64,000 nt of DNA. Source: Mesorhizobium sp. NZP2077. Lineage in GTDB: Bacteria > Pseudomonadota > Alphaproteobacteria > Rhizobiales > Rhizobiaceae. A program made the position numbers and the translations under genes. Of this stretch, positions 1 through 9,757 are shown one piece after another. How positions within the stretch are numbered: position 1 is the stretch's first letter; each line of letters starts with the position of its first letter. The notes under the pieces were generated by a model. The model ran no database searches. It had not been told where the DNA came from and was given only the letters and a program-made list of their open reading frames with translations. The stretch lies in contig NZ_CP051294.1 in NCBI RefSeq assembly GCF_013170805.1, positions 186,001 through 250,000 of the forward strand. The letters are read 5' to 3'.

Positions 1-682
1 GTCTCCAGACCACGACCGTTCCTTTAAGGCCCTTGGCGCGAGCGGTCCGGACATAGTCCTCATTGAGGACGCCCAGCATTGAGGATCGCGTCACGCGTGT
101 GACATAGGCCGCCATGACGAGCGCGAGGCTGATCCCCGGCAGTACGAGACTGCGTAGTTGATTACCGAGACCACCCGAACCGTCGCTGACGACGGGAAAT
201 ACCGGAAACCGGATTGAGAACACTAGCATGAGAACGATTCCGGATACGAAAACCGGGAACGACAGACCCGCCAGGGAAAGGATCCTTATCAGGTAATCCG
301 CCATGCGGTTGCGCCGGATTGCCGCCCAAATGCCCAAGGGAAGGCCAACGGCGAGGCCGAACACGATGCCGACACCAGTAAGCTCCAGCGTCAGCGGAAG
401 AACCTTCATCAATTCGCCAGAGACCGGCGCATCGGTGATCATGGATCTGCCAAGATCGCCATGGAAGATGCCGGACAGAAAATCCCAATACTGAATGATA
501 AGCGGACGGTCGAGCCCCAGCCTCTCCCGGGTCGCAACCAGCGCTTCCGAACCCGCCTGGTCACCGAGAATGACGAGTGCGGGGTCGCCCGGGATGACGC
601 GGACGATTAGGAACACAGCGGTCAAAACTGAAACCAGTGTGAAGATAGCGACGAGAAGACGGGTGATAAAGAACCTGACCAT
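1..682 (-). CDS. Peptide-type ABC transporter permease, DppB-like (partial)
   Basis: Inner-membrane permease of a dipeptide/oligopeptide-type importer. Reading the minus strand from the ATG at 682 gives an open frame to the window edge (about 227 codons), so the C-terminal third is missing. It starts MVRFFITRLLVAIFTLVSVL, a first membrane segment typical of DppB, followed by RVIPGDPA. It carries the ERLGLDRPL motif and, near the cut, the EAA-type cytoplasmic loop with MLGVLNEDYVRTARAKGL, which contacts the ATPase. It lies 150 bp downstream of the binding-protein gene in the same direction, so the two probably form one transporter operon that continues outside the window. The peptide substrate class is inferred from family. 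Confidence 0.9.
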   Translation of the reverse strand, partial: MVRFFITRLLVAIFTLVSVLTAVFLIVRVIPGDPALVILGDQAGSEALVATRERLGLDRPLIIQYWDFLSGIFHGDLGRSMITDAPVSGELMKVLPLTLELTGVGIVFGLAVGLPLGIWAAIRRNRMADYLIRILSLAGLSFPVFVSGIVLMLVFSIRFPVFPVVSDGSGGLGNQLRSLVLPGISLALVMAAYVTRVTRSSMLGVLNEDYVRTARAKGLKGTVVVWR

Positions 683-832
683 GAAACCTACTCCGGCGTA
701 ATAACGAGGGTACGGCTGATCCTGCAGCCGTTCGCCCTAAGTGACGAGACAACCACACTTAGGCGAGACATATCCCCTCGACAAAAAGTCCGCTGAATGC
801 GCCGCTTTGGCGCATTCAGCGGGGATACTGCC

Positions 833-2395
833 CTACTTCGCAAAGTGCGTCTGCTCGGTCAGCATCGGACCGCCGGTAAGGCTGCCGACATATTCAAACC
901 CAAGGTCCAGGTCGTTCGCCTTGCCCCAATCCCACAAGCCTTCATACAGTGGAATGGCGCAGACATTCTCGATCACCTTTCGCTGCGCTTTCGCCCAGAG
1001 CTGGAGCTGCTTATTTGCATCAGTCTCGACCCGAGCGGCGTCTATATCGACATCAGCCACGTCGCAATGCGAGAAGTTGGTTACCGCAGTCGGCTTATTA
1101 ATGGCGCTACGCGAGTGGTAGAATTGGGTCAGATAAACATCCGCTATAGGGAACCTGGACGCGCCATAGTACACGACCTCGCTCAAATCTTTACGGATCT
1201 GCTGGTGATATGTGGCATGATCTACGACGTTGATCTCAAGCTCGACCCCTATCTGAGCTAACTGAGCCTGCAAGACTTGCATCGTAGGAAGAATAGTTGG
1301 CTTGTTGGAGACTATAGTGCTTAGTTTCAATCCGTCAGCAAAACCCGCTTCCGTCAGAAGGGCTTTGGCGGCCTTAATGTCGTATTTGGGAAGGATATCG
1401 GAGAAGTCCTTGTAGCCGAGGTTGTTGGACGGGATGACAGACGTTGCCGGCCATGCCGTGTGGCCGAACAGTGCGATTATGTCGTCCCTATTGATCGCCA
1501 TGGCGAGCGCCTTGCGCACACGTATATCGTTGAGCGGAGGCACTGTCACATTCAGGTGGAGCACAGACAATTCAGGTGGTCCGCCAAGAAAAGCATGAAA
1601 CCCGTTCTTGGCATTGATGCGGTCGACATAGTCCGATGTCCCAGTACCCTGCATAATATCGATCTCACCGGACATCAGTGCAAGTTCCCGGCTTGCATCC
1701 GATGGCAGGTACCGGTAGAGGATTTTCTTGATCTGCGGCGAACCTCGGAAATAGGCTTCATTCGCCGAAAGCGTGATCGCCTGCTGCGGAGCATAGCTTT
1801 CAAACACGAATGGTCCAGTACCGACCGGGTCGCGGGCAAAGTCATCGCCCAGCGCTTCTACCGCTGCTTTGCAGACAATATTGCCTCCTTGGAAATTGGT
1901 CACAAGGCCCAGAAGGCTGGGCACATGGTCGGACAAAGTGATCTTGACTGTATACCGATCGACGGCAACGACCGTCTTGAACTGGGCGAAGTCAGACGCA
2001 AAACTTGACGTCTTGGGGTTGGCGGCCCGATGGAGCGAGAACACGACGTCGTCCGCTGTCAATTCTCCATAGCCCTTGTGGCACATCACGCCGTGACGCA
2101 GGTGAAAGGTCCATTCCAGACCGTCGGCACTCGAGTCCCAGCTTTCGGCCAGATCCGGCTCGATGTATTTCGGGTTGGACTGGCCTGGTGCGATGCGAAC
2201 GAGACCGTTGAAAATCCAACTTAGCACCACCTTGTCCTGAGTTGTGGCCGTCTTGTGCGGATCGAGGGAATTGGCATCAGCGGCTGCAATGCCAAAGTTC
2301 AGCGTGGTGCGTTGGGCAAGCGCTGGCGCCGCGCCTCCTCCCGCCAATGCGGCCGCTACAAATGCGGCTCCAATCAGTTTCCTAATTTTTCCCAT
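833..2395 (-). CDS. ABC transporter substrate-binding protein, family 5 (peptide type)
   Basis: A 520-residue periplasmic solute receptor. The first 27 residues are a Sec signal peptide (basic start, alanine-rich core, ALAQ cleavage region). The mature protein has family 5 features: LDPHKTATTQDKVVLSWIFNGL near the N-terminus (shown here in part: SLDPHKTATTQDK) and the EPDLAESW and NPKTSS segments. Start ATG at 2395 follows a GGGAG ribosome site. The upstream SelA-like gene overlaps it by 22 bp, indicating translational coupling, and the permease follows. The ligand cannot be read from sequence; dipeptides, opines or amino-sugar derivatives are all known for this family, and the neighbouring PLP enzyme and epimerase favour an amino-acid-containing ligand. 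Confidence 0.9.
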   Translation of the reverse strand: MGKIRKLIGAAFVAAALAGGGAAPALAQRTTLNFGIAAADANSLDPHKTATTQDKVVLSWIFNGLVRIAPGQSNPKYIEPDLAESWDSSADGLEWTFHLRHGVMCHKGYGELTADDVVFSLHRAANPKTSSFASDFAQFKTVVAVDRYTVKITLSDHVPSLLGLVTNFQGGNIVCKAAVEALGDDFARDPVGTGPFVFESYAPQQAITLSANEAYFRGSPQIKKILYRYLPSDASRELALMSGEIDIMQGTGTSDYVDRINAKNGFHAFLGGPPELSVLHLNVTVPPLNDIRVRKALAMAINRDDIIALFGHTAWPATSVIPSNNLGYKDFSDILPKYDIKAAKALLTEAGFADGLKLSTIVSNKPTILPTMQVLQAQLAQIGVELEINVVDHATYHQQIRKDLSEVVYYGASRFPIADVYLTQFYHSRSAINKPTAVTNFSHCDVADVDIDAARVETDANKQLQLWAKAQRKVIENVCAIPLYEGLWDWGKANDLDLGFEYVGSLTGGPMLTEQTHFAK

Positions 2396-3657
2396 TTGAG
2401 GTCTCCCTGTTTATTATTTTGCCCCTGCGAAAAAGGACTATGATTTGCAGGCTGGTTCAGAATCTCGCGGATGGCCGATACGATGGGCGAAACGTGCTGG
2501 CGCCGCAGGCAAGCTGGATCGACGATGAGAATGTTTTCGGCGATCAGGCGTTCGGTCAGCTGGATAGGTGGACTGGATTGACCGAGTTGGCGTGCCACGT
2601 CGATTGCGGCAAGACCCAAAGATATTTCATCGAAATGGAGCTCCAGCGCGGGCCGTCGGTAGGTGGTGGAGGCTGACCTCAATTCGGTCTTCAGCCCCCG
2701 GACGCCGGCGAGGCCATCGGCGATCGCGCGAAGAATGCCCTCCATCTCGGCAAACTCGCCTTCATGATCGCGCGCGACAAAGCGCTCGAGCGCGACGATC
2801 AAACCGAAAATCGTCTCCTTTGAAACCTTGAAACCGCGGCCAATTCCGTGCCTCGGAATAGCTGTCAAGTTGCCCCCTGGCAAAAGCGTTTCAGGCAGGC
2901 GCCAGTTGTCCGCGACGACATTCATGTCTAGCTGCTGGAGAAGCGCCGAGGCCACGAGTTCTTTTTGTCCGCAGAGAATGCCCGAGGCCTGCGGGCCACG
3001 AATAGCCTTGCCCCCGCTGAAGGCCACGAGCGACGCGCCCGCATCGCAAAAAAGGCGAAGATTTTCCACGGGCGGGAGCCAAGGTGCGGCATCAACCAGG
3101 ACAGGAAGGCCATGCTTTTGACCGAGCCTCGCCCAGACTTCCAGTTCCCGCAGGTTGTGCGGGGTCGCCATAAAGGCGAAGCCGGCCGTCTTTTCAGAAA
3201 TCGCACTCTCGATCTCCCAGGTATCGGTGCGCCTGATTCCCGCGTTGAGCGCCTGATCGTTCACGCCGACGTCGATGATCTTCGCCCCGGCGGCCCGTAT
3301 GGCATGGTCGTAGCTCGACCGATGCGCCCGCATCATGATGAACTCAGACGGCATATTCGCCGCGTGCGGAAGCGCATCCATGCGCGCCGGATCGAGGCCG
3401 GCCATGCACGCTGCCGCCCCGAGTGTCAGAGCCGCCGTTGCGCCAGCGGTTACGATCCCCGATTCAGCTCCTGTGTGGCGGGCGATGATGCCCGCCGCGA
3501 TTGCTTGGAGCTCCGCGATGTCGACAAACACTCCGGTGGCTTCGCGCATCGCCGACGACACTTCCTCCGGTAGCTCGTTGCCCCCGAGCCGAGTGAGATA
3601 TCCGGCGGCATTGATCCATGTCCGGATGCCAAGGCTGTCGAGAGTGTGACCCTTCAT
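2374..3657 (-). CDS. SelA-like PLP-dependent enzyme
   Basis: A 427-residue fold-type I PLP enzyme of the SelA-like group, which contains L-seryl-tRNA(Sec) selenium transferase relatives such as D-glucosaminate-6-phosphate ammonia-lyase. The motif AFSGGKAIRGPQ holds the probable PLP lysine at about residue 217, and VLVDAA supplies the cofactor aspartate at about 189. TAGATAALTLGAA is the phosphate-binding region. It is shorter than true SelA and no selenocysteine genes are nearby, so a catabolic lyase or racemase role is more likely. It is the first gene of the transporter operon and overlaps the binding-protein gene. An AGGAG lies 12 bases before the ATG. It is divergent from the LysR gene, which probably controls it. 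Confidence 0.75.
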   Translation of the reverse strand: MKGHTLDSLGIRTWINAAGYLTRLGGNELPEEVSSAMREATGVFVDIAELQAIAAGIIARHTGAESGIVTAGATAALTLGAAACMAGLDPARMDALPHAANMPSEFIMMRAHRSSYDHAIRAAGAKIIDVGVNDQALNAGIRRTDTWEIESAISEKTAGFAFMATPHNLRELEVWARLGQKHGLPVLVDAAPWLPPVENLRLFCDAGASLVAFSGGKAIRGPQASGILCGQKELVASALLQQLDMNVVADNWRLPETLLPGGNLTAIPRHGIGRGFKVSKETIFGLIVALERFVARDHEGEFAEMEGILRAIADGLAGVRGLKTELRSASTTYRRPALELHFDEISLGLAAIDVARQLGQSSPPIQLTERLIAENILIVDPACLRRQHVSPIVSAIREILNQPANHSPFSQGQNNKQGDLKWEKLGN

Positions 3658-3753
3658 GATCGCTCAATTCTCCTAATCGTGTTCGCGGCGTTGTTAGCAA
3701 TGGTTCGCGCTCAACGCTTGAAGTTAGGGAGGATTTTGGCTTGCATGGCTAAT

Positions 3754-3784
3754 TAACGTCAAATACAAAAGTATCCTGACGTTA
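3754..3784. promoter_or_regulatory. Dyad operator between SelA-like gene and lysR
   Basis: Perfect inverted repeat TAACGTCA (3754-3761) and TGACGTTA (3777-3784), with a second dyad ATAC/GTAT (3763-3766 and 3771-3774) almost on the same centre. The inner ATAC-AAAA-GTAT fits the T-N11-A type box bound by LysR regulators. It sits 28 bp before the lysR start in the divergent promoter region, the classic position for autoregulation plus activation of the opposite operon. Confidence 0.7.
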
Positions 3785-3811
3785 TTCACCAAGTTATGAA
3801 GTTGATGCGAT

Positions 3812-4729
3812 ATGAACCTGCGCCAGGTCGAGGCCTTCAGGGCGGTGATGCTGACTGGTACCGTAACGGCGGCCGCCGAAATGCTCCACATCTCGCAGCC
3901 TGCCGTCAGCCGGTTGATTGTCGACCTCGAGCGTGTCAGCGACCTGCGGCTTTTCGTGCGCGAGAAGAAACGGCTGACCCCCACGCCCGAAGCGAAGATC
4001 TTTTTCGTGGAGGTCCAGCGGGCGTTCGTGGGGGTAGAGCACCTCAGGAAGAAGGCTCAGGACATAAGAAACTTTAATACTGGGCACCTGCGGATCGCGG
4101 CCAACCCCGCATTAAGCATGGGGTTTTTGAGAACCGTGCTCGAAGAGTTCCTCACCTCGCACGAAGGGGTCACGGCAACGTTGCAAACCCATGTTTCGAC
4201 CATCGTCAAGGACACCGTCGCTTCTCAACTCAACGACATTGGGCTGGTTTTCGGCGACGCGGACGAACCCTCCCTCCGCTCCGAGGTCTTTGCCCGGGTG
4301 AACGCTATCTGCATTCTGCCACCCGGCCATCGCCTCGCGGACAAGGACATCATTGAGCCGCAGGACCTTGCGGATGAGGATTTCGTCTCACTGGGCGCAA
4401 ACGACACCACACGCCTTCGGATTGATCAGGCGTTCCAGCAGGCCGGCATCGACAGAGTAATTCCTCTTGAGGCACAGCTTGCGACAGTCGTCTGTGGCTT
4501 TGTCCTCGATGGGTTCGGCGTGTCTATCGTCAACCCGTTCACAGCCTTAGAATACCGCGAGCGCGGACTGCTCCTGAAAGCCTTCCGGCCGGAAATTCCG
4601 ATCCACTTTCAGCTGGTGCGACCCGCGCAACAAACGCAATCGACGCTCACGGACGGCTTCGTCAAAACCCTTCACCGCTATTGCGGCGAGTGTCTCAAGA
4701 CCTTCCAAGAATTGGGGCTGATGACCTGA
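3812..4729 (+). CDS. LysR family transcriptional regulator
   Basis: 305 residues, usual LysR length. The N-terminal winged helix-turn-helix is plain: MNLRQVEAFRAVMLTGTVTA followed by AAEMLHISQPAVSRLI at residues 20-37. Residues about 90-295 form the effector-binding domain (HLRIAANPALSMGFL onwards). The start of the protein resembles the NocR/OccR group that responds to opines or amino acids, though that is only by eye. Divergent from the SelA-like/transporter operon with a dyad between them, so it is the likely regulator of that operon, with a transported amino-acid-like compound as effector. It is also upstream of the epimerase-like gene in the same direction (about 105 bp gap). Confidence 0.92.
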   Translation: MNLRQVEAFRAVMLTGTVTAAAEMLHISQPAVSRLIVDLERVSDLRLFVREKKRLTPTPEAKIFFVEVQRAFVGVEHLRKKAQDIRNFNTGHLRIAANPALSMGFLRTVLEEFLTSHEGVTATLQTHVSTIVKDTVASQLNDIGLVFGDADEPSLRSEVFARVNAICILPPGHRLADKDIIEPQDLADEDFVSLGANDTTRLRIDQAFQQAGIDRVIPLEAQLATVVCGFVLDGFGVSIVNPFTALEYRERGLLLKAFRPEIPIHFQLVRPAQQTQSTLTDGFVKTLHRYCGECLKTFQELGLMT

Positions 4730-4834
4730 CCACATCCTTGCTTTCAGGAATAAGGTTCGCAACAAATTCTATTTGATCTTTCTCGGCCAAACCGAACTTC
4801 TCGACACGGAGAAACGTAAAATCGGAGTTTGGCC

Positions 4835-5827
4835 ATGACGAGACAAATTAACATCACCACGCATTGCTGGCCGCTGACCCAACCGTTCCGGTCGGCTTAT
4901 GGCCGGATCACCCAAGTCGAGTCGGTTCGGATCGAACTCACCGAGGGGCCCCATCGCGGGCGGGGCGAATGCCGGCCCTTCCATGCCTACGGCCAAGACG
5001 TGACCCGTGTGCTTTCGGAGATGGGCGCCGTCACCGAAAAGCTTGCCGAGGGCATGACCCGTGCCGCATTGCAGGAAGCGCTGCCGCCGGGCTCGGCGCG
5101 TAACGCCATCGATTGCGCATTGTGGGATCTCGGGGCCAAACAGGCCGGGGAACCGGTGTGGCGACTCGCCGGCTTGTCCGCACCACGCCCGTTCCCGCAG
5201 ATGCTTTTCGTTCCGGCCATCGACCCGACGGGCGCGGGCGAGATTGCGGCGGAAGTCGCCGCCCCTTTTGCTGCGCCGCTGATGAAGGTGAAAATGCCAG
5301 GAGACAACGATCTAGAGCGGATCGTTGAAATCCATCGGCGCGCACCTCACGCCCGCATCGTGGTAGATCCCAATGGCTCTTGGACCGAACAGGACTATCT
5401 CAATGCCATGCCGGTTCTAGCTAGGAACGGCGTGGTGCTGGTCGAGCAACCATTTGCACCAGAGGAGGACCAGCGGCTGGACCATCTGCCCCATCCAGTC
5501 CCGCTCTGTGCGGACGAGTCGTGCCGAGACGCTGCCTCGCTTGACGGTCTCCGAAATCGATACAAGTGCATCAGCATCAAGCTAGAGAAAGCAGGAGGGC
5601 TGACCGAAGCTCTTGCCGTGTTGCGGCGAGCACGGGAGTTGCGGTTTGGTGTCATGGTCTCGTGCATGATCTCACCGTCGCTAGCGTTGGCGCCCGCGAT
5701 AATTCTCGCGGGAGAAGCAGACTACCCGGATATCAGCGTTCCGGGCGGCATCGAGGGCGACCCTCAGCCCACCCTCGAGACACGCGACGGCCTGTGCCTG
5801 CCGCCGGCGCCCGAACTCTGGGGCTAG
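4835..5827 (+). CDS. Enolase superfamily enzyme, dipeptide epimerase-like
   Basis: About 330 residues of the mandelate racemase/muconate lactonizing enzyme superfamily. The catalytic set of the dipeptide (L-Ala-D/L-Glu type) epimerase branch is visible: LMKVKM (KxK) near residue 150, metal ligands in VVDPNGSW, LVEQPF and PLCADES, and the second base lysine in ISIKLEKAGGLTEAL. The C-terminal CMISPSLALAPA matches that branch too. The ATG at 4835 is preferred because GGAG lies 7 bases before it; a TTG six bases upstream is too close to that site. Next to a peptide-type transporter, a role in converting D,L-dipeptides is plausible. Substrate is not provable from sequence. Confidence 0.82.
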   Translation: MTRQINITTHCWPLTQPFRSAYGRITQVESVRIELTEGPHRGRGECRPFHAYGQDVTRVLSEMGAVTEKLAEGMTRAALQEALPPGSARNAIDCALWDLGAKQAGEPVWRLAGLSAPRPFPQMLFVPAIDPTGAGEIAAEVAAPFAAPLMKVKMPGDNDLERIVEIHRRAPHARIVVDPNGSWTEQDYLNAMPVLARNGVVLVEQPFAPEEDQRLDHLPHPVPLCADESCRDAASLDGLRNRYKCISIKLEKAGGLTEALAVLRRARELRFGVMVSCMISPSLALAPAIILAGEADYPDISVPGGIEGDPQPTLETRDGLCLPPAPELWG

Positions 5828-6234
5828 AGCGTGCTATTGTTCATGCGGAAGCATAGCCCACGCAATGGCCTCGACCGATTCGCCGGCTTTCGCCGTGTTG
5901 CCTCGACGGTTCGGCGGCTTTTCTGATCAGGAGCTGAGGCGAAGGCCCATGTGTGCCGGCGGCCAGGACGGCCGGCACACTACTCCACCTTTGTGACTGG
6001 CGATGTTTGTCGAGAATGACGACGTCGCCCTTCGCCACTGTAGACGAGGACTGTCTCGACACAGAGGTGAAGAGTTCGCCGTTGCTCGGTCCGTCATTGA
6101 CCCGGGTCGCTGACTCTCCCGATCAGGGCGTCCCGTCAGTAGACCGCTCCTCCAATCACCACCTCTCCCGGGCCAACGGTTTGTTCAATCCCCGGCTCCG
6201 AAGTCGTGGCCGCAGCCTACACGGCCGGAGAGGA
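5828..6234. other. Intergenic region between convergent genes
   Basis: About 400 bp between the convergent epimerase-like and M81 genes. It holds one strong hairpin (5951-5980) and no coding sequence I recognise. Confidence 0.6.
5951..5980 (+). terminator. Strong hairpin, possible terminator
   Basis: Perfect 10-bp stem GTGTGCCGGC / GCCGGCACAC with a 10-base loop, 124 bp after the epimerase-like gene and between convergent genes. There is no T-run after it, so intrinsic termination is uncertain. Confidence 0.45.
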
Positions 6235-7695
6235 TCAACGCGCCTCAAATGGGTCCTCAACGCACGGCCAGAAGGGGGTCTTGAATTTGGTGTATGGCAC
6301 CGTTGCATAGTCGAGGGTCAGAAGACCATCGGTTGCGGGGTATAGAATCTCAGTTGCAATCGGCGCGAATCCCGCCCGGAAATGGTTGGACGATTTCACA
6401 ATGATTGCACGTTTTCCCGTGAGTTCGATCCCGAACTGCGTGAAAGCGTCTGGCTGGTATATCTGTTGGCGCGTCTCGGTGAGCACAATATCGATGGCAT
6501 CGTCTGTACGGACGCAAACCGCGTCGCCGATCGAGTCGGTGGTGCCGGCAAAATGCTGCGAGGCATTCTCGATGATGCGCATAACGGTCACATTCAGGTC
6601 TAGCGGCTGACCGGACGCCCTGCAAACCTTGCCGCCGATCCGCAGATCGAGCTTGGCGCCTTCCCCGGCGGCGATGCAAAGGCCGACAGCGCCCTGGTCC
6701 CAGATAAAGCCGCAAGCGGAATTTCCGATTCCCCGCTCCACCAGCGCGCGGAGAATATGCGTTGAATCGCTCGGCGCGCCACCTCCGGAATTGTCGCAAA
6801 AATCGGCAATGACGATCGGCCCCGACTTTGCTGTTGCCACTTTGTCGAGAACGGCGTCGAGGCTCTCCCATGTGCGGGCGGTTTCCCGCCGCATATCCCA
6901 CAGCCTTTGTCCAAGGTCGCGCGCAAGCGTTTCGGCAGCAGCCGCATTCCCGTTCGCAATGACGAGAACCTTTGCGCCGCCTTCCGGCACGTCGGCCAAT
7001 CCGAAACCATGCGCAAAAGAGGCTGAAAGAATATCCCCTCGCCCCTCGCAGTCCATCATGTACCGAACGAAGCCGGCCATGGGCTCGCGGTCCGTCGGCC
7101 ACGTTGAAACCATCCGGCATTCATGGATCGCCGTGACCGGCTTTATTTCTCGGCGAACGGCTGCGTCGCAGAGGGCGAACACTTCCGGGGCCCTCTCCTC
7201 GACATCCGTGTGAGGGCTGAGTTTATAGGTGATAAGAATGTTCGCGGCGGCGACCATTTTGCGGGTTATGCTGCAGTGAGGATCGAGTTCTGCGCCAATA
7301 ACTACATCGGGACCGACAATGGACCTCACCCGTTCAAGCAAGTCACCTTCGCAGTCGTCATAGCCCTCCGCGATCATCGAGCCATGTAGGGACAAAAGTA
7401 CCATATCCACATCGCCCGCGCTGCGCAGGTCATTGAGAATCTCGTCCCGAAGCTCCTCATAAACAGCGCGCACCACCGGAGCGCCCGACCCGGCACTCGC
7501 ACAAAGGCTCTCTATGACCTCGTAACCCTTTTGCTCGGCCAGTGTCTTCCAGATGTGCATCGGCGCCGAAGCCCAGCCCGGTGGGTGAGCCGTGGCGTCA
7601 CCATGAAAGGTTTCCCCGGCGAAAGACCCGCGCCCAATGGGCACAGGAGAGAAACTGTTGGTCTCGGTATACAGACCGCACATGAACATACGCAT
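6235..7695 (-). CDS. M81 family metallopeptidase (MlrC-like)
   Basis: 486 residues, normal for the M81 family, named after microcystinase MlrC, which opens small cyclic or linear peptides. It starts with the family signature GLYTETNSFSPVPIG. Further landmarks are LLSLHGSMIAEGYDDCEGD, GAELDPHCSITRKM (a likely metal-binding stretch), ADFCDNSGGGAPSDST and the C-terminal ELTGKRAIIVKSSNHFRAGF. No signal peptide, so cytoplasmic. Genes of this family often sit beside peptide-type ABC transporters, as here, and most are not microcystin degraders. With the epimerase-like enzyme it suggests processing of an imported peptide-like compound. Confidence 0.88.
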   Translation of the reverse strand: MRMFMCGLYTETNSFSPVPIGRGSFAGETFHGDATAHPPGWASAPMHIWKTLAEQKGYEVIESLCASAGSGAPVVRAVYEELRDEILNDLRSAGDVDMVLLSLHGSMIAEGYDDCEGDLLERVRSIVGPDVVIGAELDPHCSITRKMVAAANILITYKLSPHTDVEERAPEVFALCDAAVRREIKPVTAIHECRMVSTWPTDREPMAGFVRYMMDCEGRGDILSASFAHGFGLADVPEGGAKVLVIANGNAAAAETLARDLGQRLWDMRRETARTWESLDAVLDKVATAKSGPIVIADFCDNSGGGAPSDSTHILRALVERGIGNSACGFIWDQGAVGLCIAAGEGAKLDLRIGGKVCRASGQPLDLNVTVMRIIENASQHFAGTTDSIGDAVCVRTDDAIDIVLTETRQQIYQPDAFTQFGIELTGKRAIIVKSSNHFRAGFAPIATEILYPATDGLLTLDYATVPYTKFKTPFWPCVEDPFEAR

Positions 7696-8121
7696 ATTGG
7701 AAAGCCCTCTGCTTAACGGTCCCCAATGGTCCCAGCCGAGTGCTCTTCCGTCAAATTCAGTTTGTTCGCTAACAACGCTGATGAGGTTATGAAGTCATGG
7801 TTCGATGCATCGCCATGCTCCAACTGGTTGCCTTGCCCAGGCGTATCGAGCGGCGCTTGAAGCGCAGGCTACCGTGGGCGTACATCGAGATCAGGTGCAG
7901 GTTAAGCCGCGTTTCCGGCTCGAGGTCGATCTCCGAACCTCCGAACGAAACGCAACCTTGCAAGCCGTCGGCGCCGTGAACCGGAACACAGAACCCCGTG
8001 ACGAGGCCTACGTTGTGATTAGGCGTGGAATAAGGCCCCGTGATGTGGAGTGCGCCCCGTGGGGCGGACAGATTAGGATTTTGGGATTGACCCAGTCAGC
8101 CGGGTTTTCGGAAAGAAGACC
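7696..8121. other. Non-coding stretch, left flank of an IS3 remnant
   Basis: Nothing recognisable up to about 8040. From about 8045 (GTGGAGTGCGCCCCGTGGGG, a small self-complementary stretch) the sequence looks like the left end and leader of the IS3-type element whose orfA remnant follows. Confidence 0.4.
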
Positions 8122-8305
8122 ATGGCAAGATATCGTACCCAGAGCATCGAGTTTAAGCGGCAGGTCAGCGACAGCTGATCCGTGTCTGGGTCCGCAAATA
8201 TGAGGAAGGCGCGCTCGATGAGGACGCGCAGGCAGCCGACCTGATCCAGGAATATGAGGCCCGCATCGCAGCACTTGAACGGCTCGTGGGCAAGCAGGCT
8301 GTCGG
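8122..8305 (+). pseudogene. IS3 family transposase OrfA remnant
   Basis: ATG at 8122 opens MARYRTQSIEFKRQVSDS and then a TGA at 8176. From 8175 another frame reads LIRVWVRKYEEGALDED and then AALERLVGKQA, the helix-turn-helix and leucine-zipper parts of IS3-group OrfA. The usual segment between these two is missing, so there is an internal deletion of roughly 60 bp. The gene is also cut after the GKQA motif, where the ISKra4-type remnant begins on the other strand. Not functional. Confidence 0.8.
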
Positions 8306-8326
8306 AGACCGGTAACTTCTCTGGGG

Positions 8327-9757
8327 TTAGGCGGCGCGCAGAAGGGGCGGTTTGGGCTTGAATAATGGAGGCACGTTCGGTTCTGGCTGTCGGAACGGTG
8401 CCCGCAGCCGATCGCGAAGCTCACCATTGATCTCCGCCGTCCTGACCTGCATGAGCATGTGCGCACCGTGGAGAGACCAGCGCATCTGCTGCTTCTTGAC
8501 CATGCGTTTGCCGACAAGCGAATTCACTGCTGACTCGGCGAGGCTGGTGGCGACACGAAGCCCAGCTCGGTATCGCTTGCCATAGTTGACGATCGCGCCG
8601 CGGTTCGATCTGACATAGGTCAGGAGCTGCGAGCCGAGGCTATGAAGCCGTGCGATCGAGAACTCGCTGTCTCCTTGCGAATACTCTCCAAGAGTTGCTC
8701 CAGGTCGCGGATCGCGCGATCGACGCGCCCATGCCACAGGCGCCACTTCACGGCTCTGATGTCCCTGTGGAGGGTTGGAAGGGGCCTGGCACCGTCCGCG
8801 CGAGATCGAACCATGTGGTCGGCGATCTGCTGCATTGGTTGGAGCTTCATGGCGATGTGGAACCAGTCGATGATATGGCTGGTCGGCCTTGGCATGGCGC
8901 GGGGCAGGCGCTTCAGGATTTCGGCGCCATCCGAGATCACGGTGACGTCGCCAAAGCCGCAATATCCTTCTTGCTGAAGCGCGTGGAGCGCTCGATCCCG
9001 GATTGCGGTTGGTCGGTGCTGCTGGTCACGAAATAGCGGCCACCGGGTTCGCCCCGACCGCCGCAACCGCATCTGGCTACAACGAGTTCGAAGTTTCGCG
9101 CTGCATTGGGATCGGCGCTGCGCACATGCGCTGTGTCGATGCTGATGATAAACTCTTTGCGCCGATCGCCGGGAAGCTCCATTTCGAGCTGGCGCCGATC
9201 ATCAGCTTGCGCCCTTGCGCGCCGTTCTTCCTCTGCAACCTGCTCGCCCAGCCGTTCACCGATCCTGATGGTGCGCTTGCGCACGGTCGCATGCGTCTCG
9301 GTAGGCTCAATGGGCAGGAATTCGGTGAGCACTCTGGCGGCCTGCCGGTACGGCATCATGCTTCCCAGCCGCGCCGTCAGTTCCATCAGCTCGGGCGTCG
9401 CCCGATCCGGGCAGATTTCCTTCAGTGGCGCGAAAGCAACGACCATCCCTGGATGGCAACCCCACACAGCATCCAGCGGGGATTGCGCACCTCCACCGTG
9501 CCGAACACAGTTCGGATCCGGCGCGCCGTATAGTCTTTGACCGGCCGGAACGTGTGGCAGTCCGGGCAAACCCGCCGAAACAGAGCATAGGCATTCACCT
9601 CCTGGTTTACGACCGCGCTCTGCAGCGCCGTCATGATCTTCTTGCCGTCTTCGATCGACAGGCCGATTTCGCCGTCGAACAGGCGCTCCCAGCTCTTGTC
9701 GACCCGGACCTCCCGACGACAAACGTCGCCGAACTCGCTCGTGATAACCGCGATGCC
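8327..9757 (-). pseudogene. ISKra4-type transposase, multiply frameshifted
   Basis: Read on the minus strand in three frames, a nearly full transposase can be pieced together: [20 protein letters not shown] and CPDCHTFRPVKDYTARRIRT (zinc-binding part), then APLKEICPDRATPELMELTA, then EFIISIDTAHVRSADPNAAR (catalytic Asp), then VTVISDGAEILKRLPRAM and HIIDWFHIAMKLQPM (second Asp), and a C-terminal part ending at 8327. At least three frameshifts separate these blocks, around 9445, 8965 and 8680. The 5' end runs directly into the aminotransferase remnant, so the element was inserted there or recombined into it. Family name by motif resemblance. Confidence 0.75.

Noticed and set aside
4829..4834. 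TTG start for the epimerase-like gene
   Set aside because: The GGAG site is only one base away from it; the ATG at 4835 has the proper spacing.
6350..7120. 256-codon minus-strand frame inside the M81 gene
   Set aside because: Same strand, other frame of a well supported gene; Arg- and Gly-rich shadow composition.
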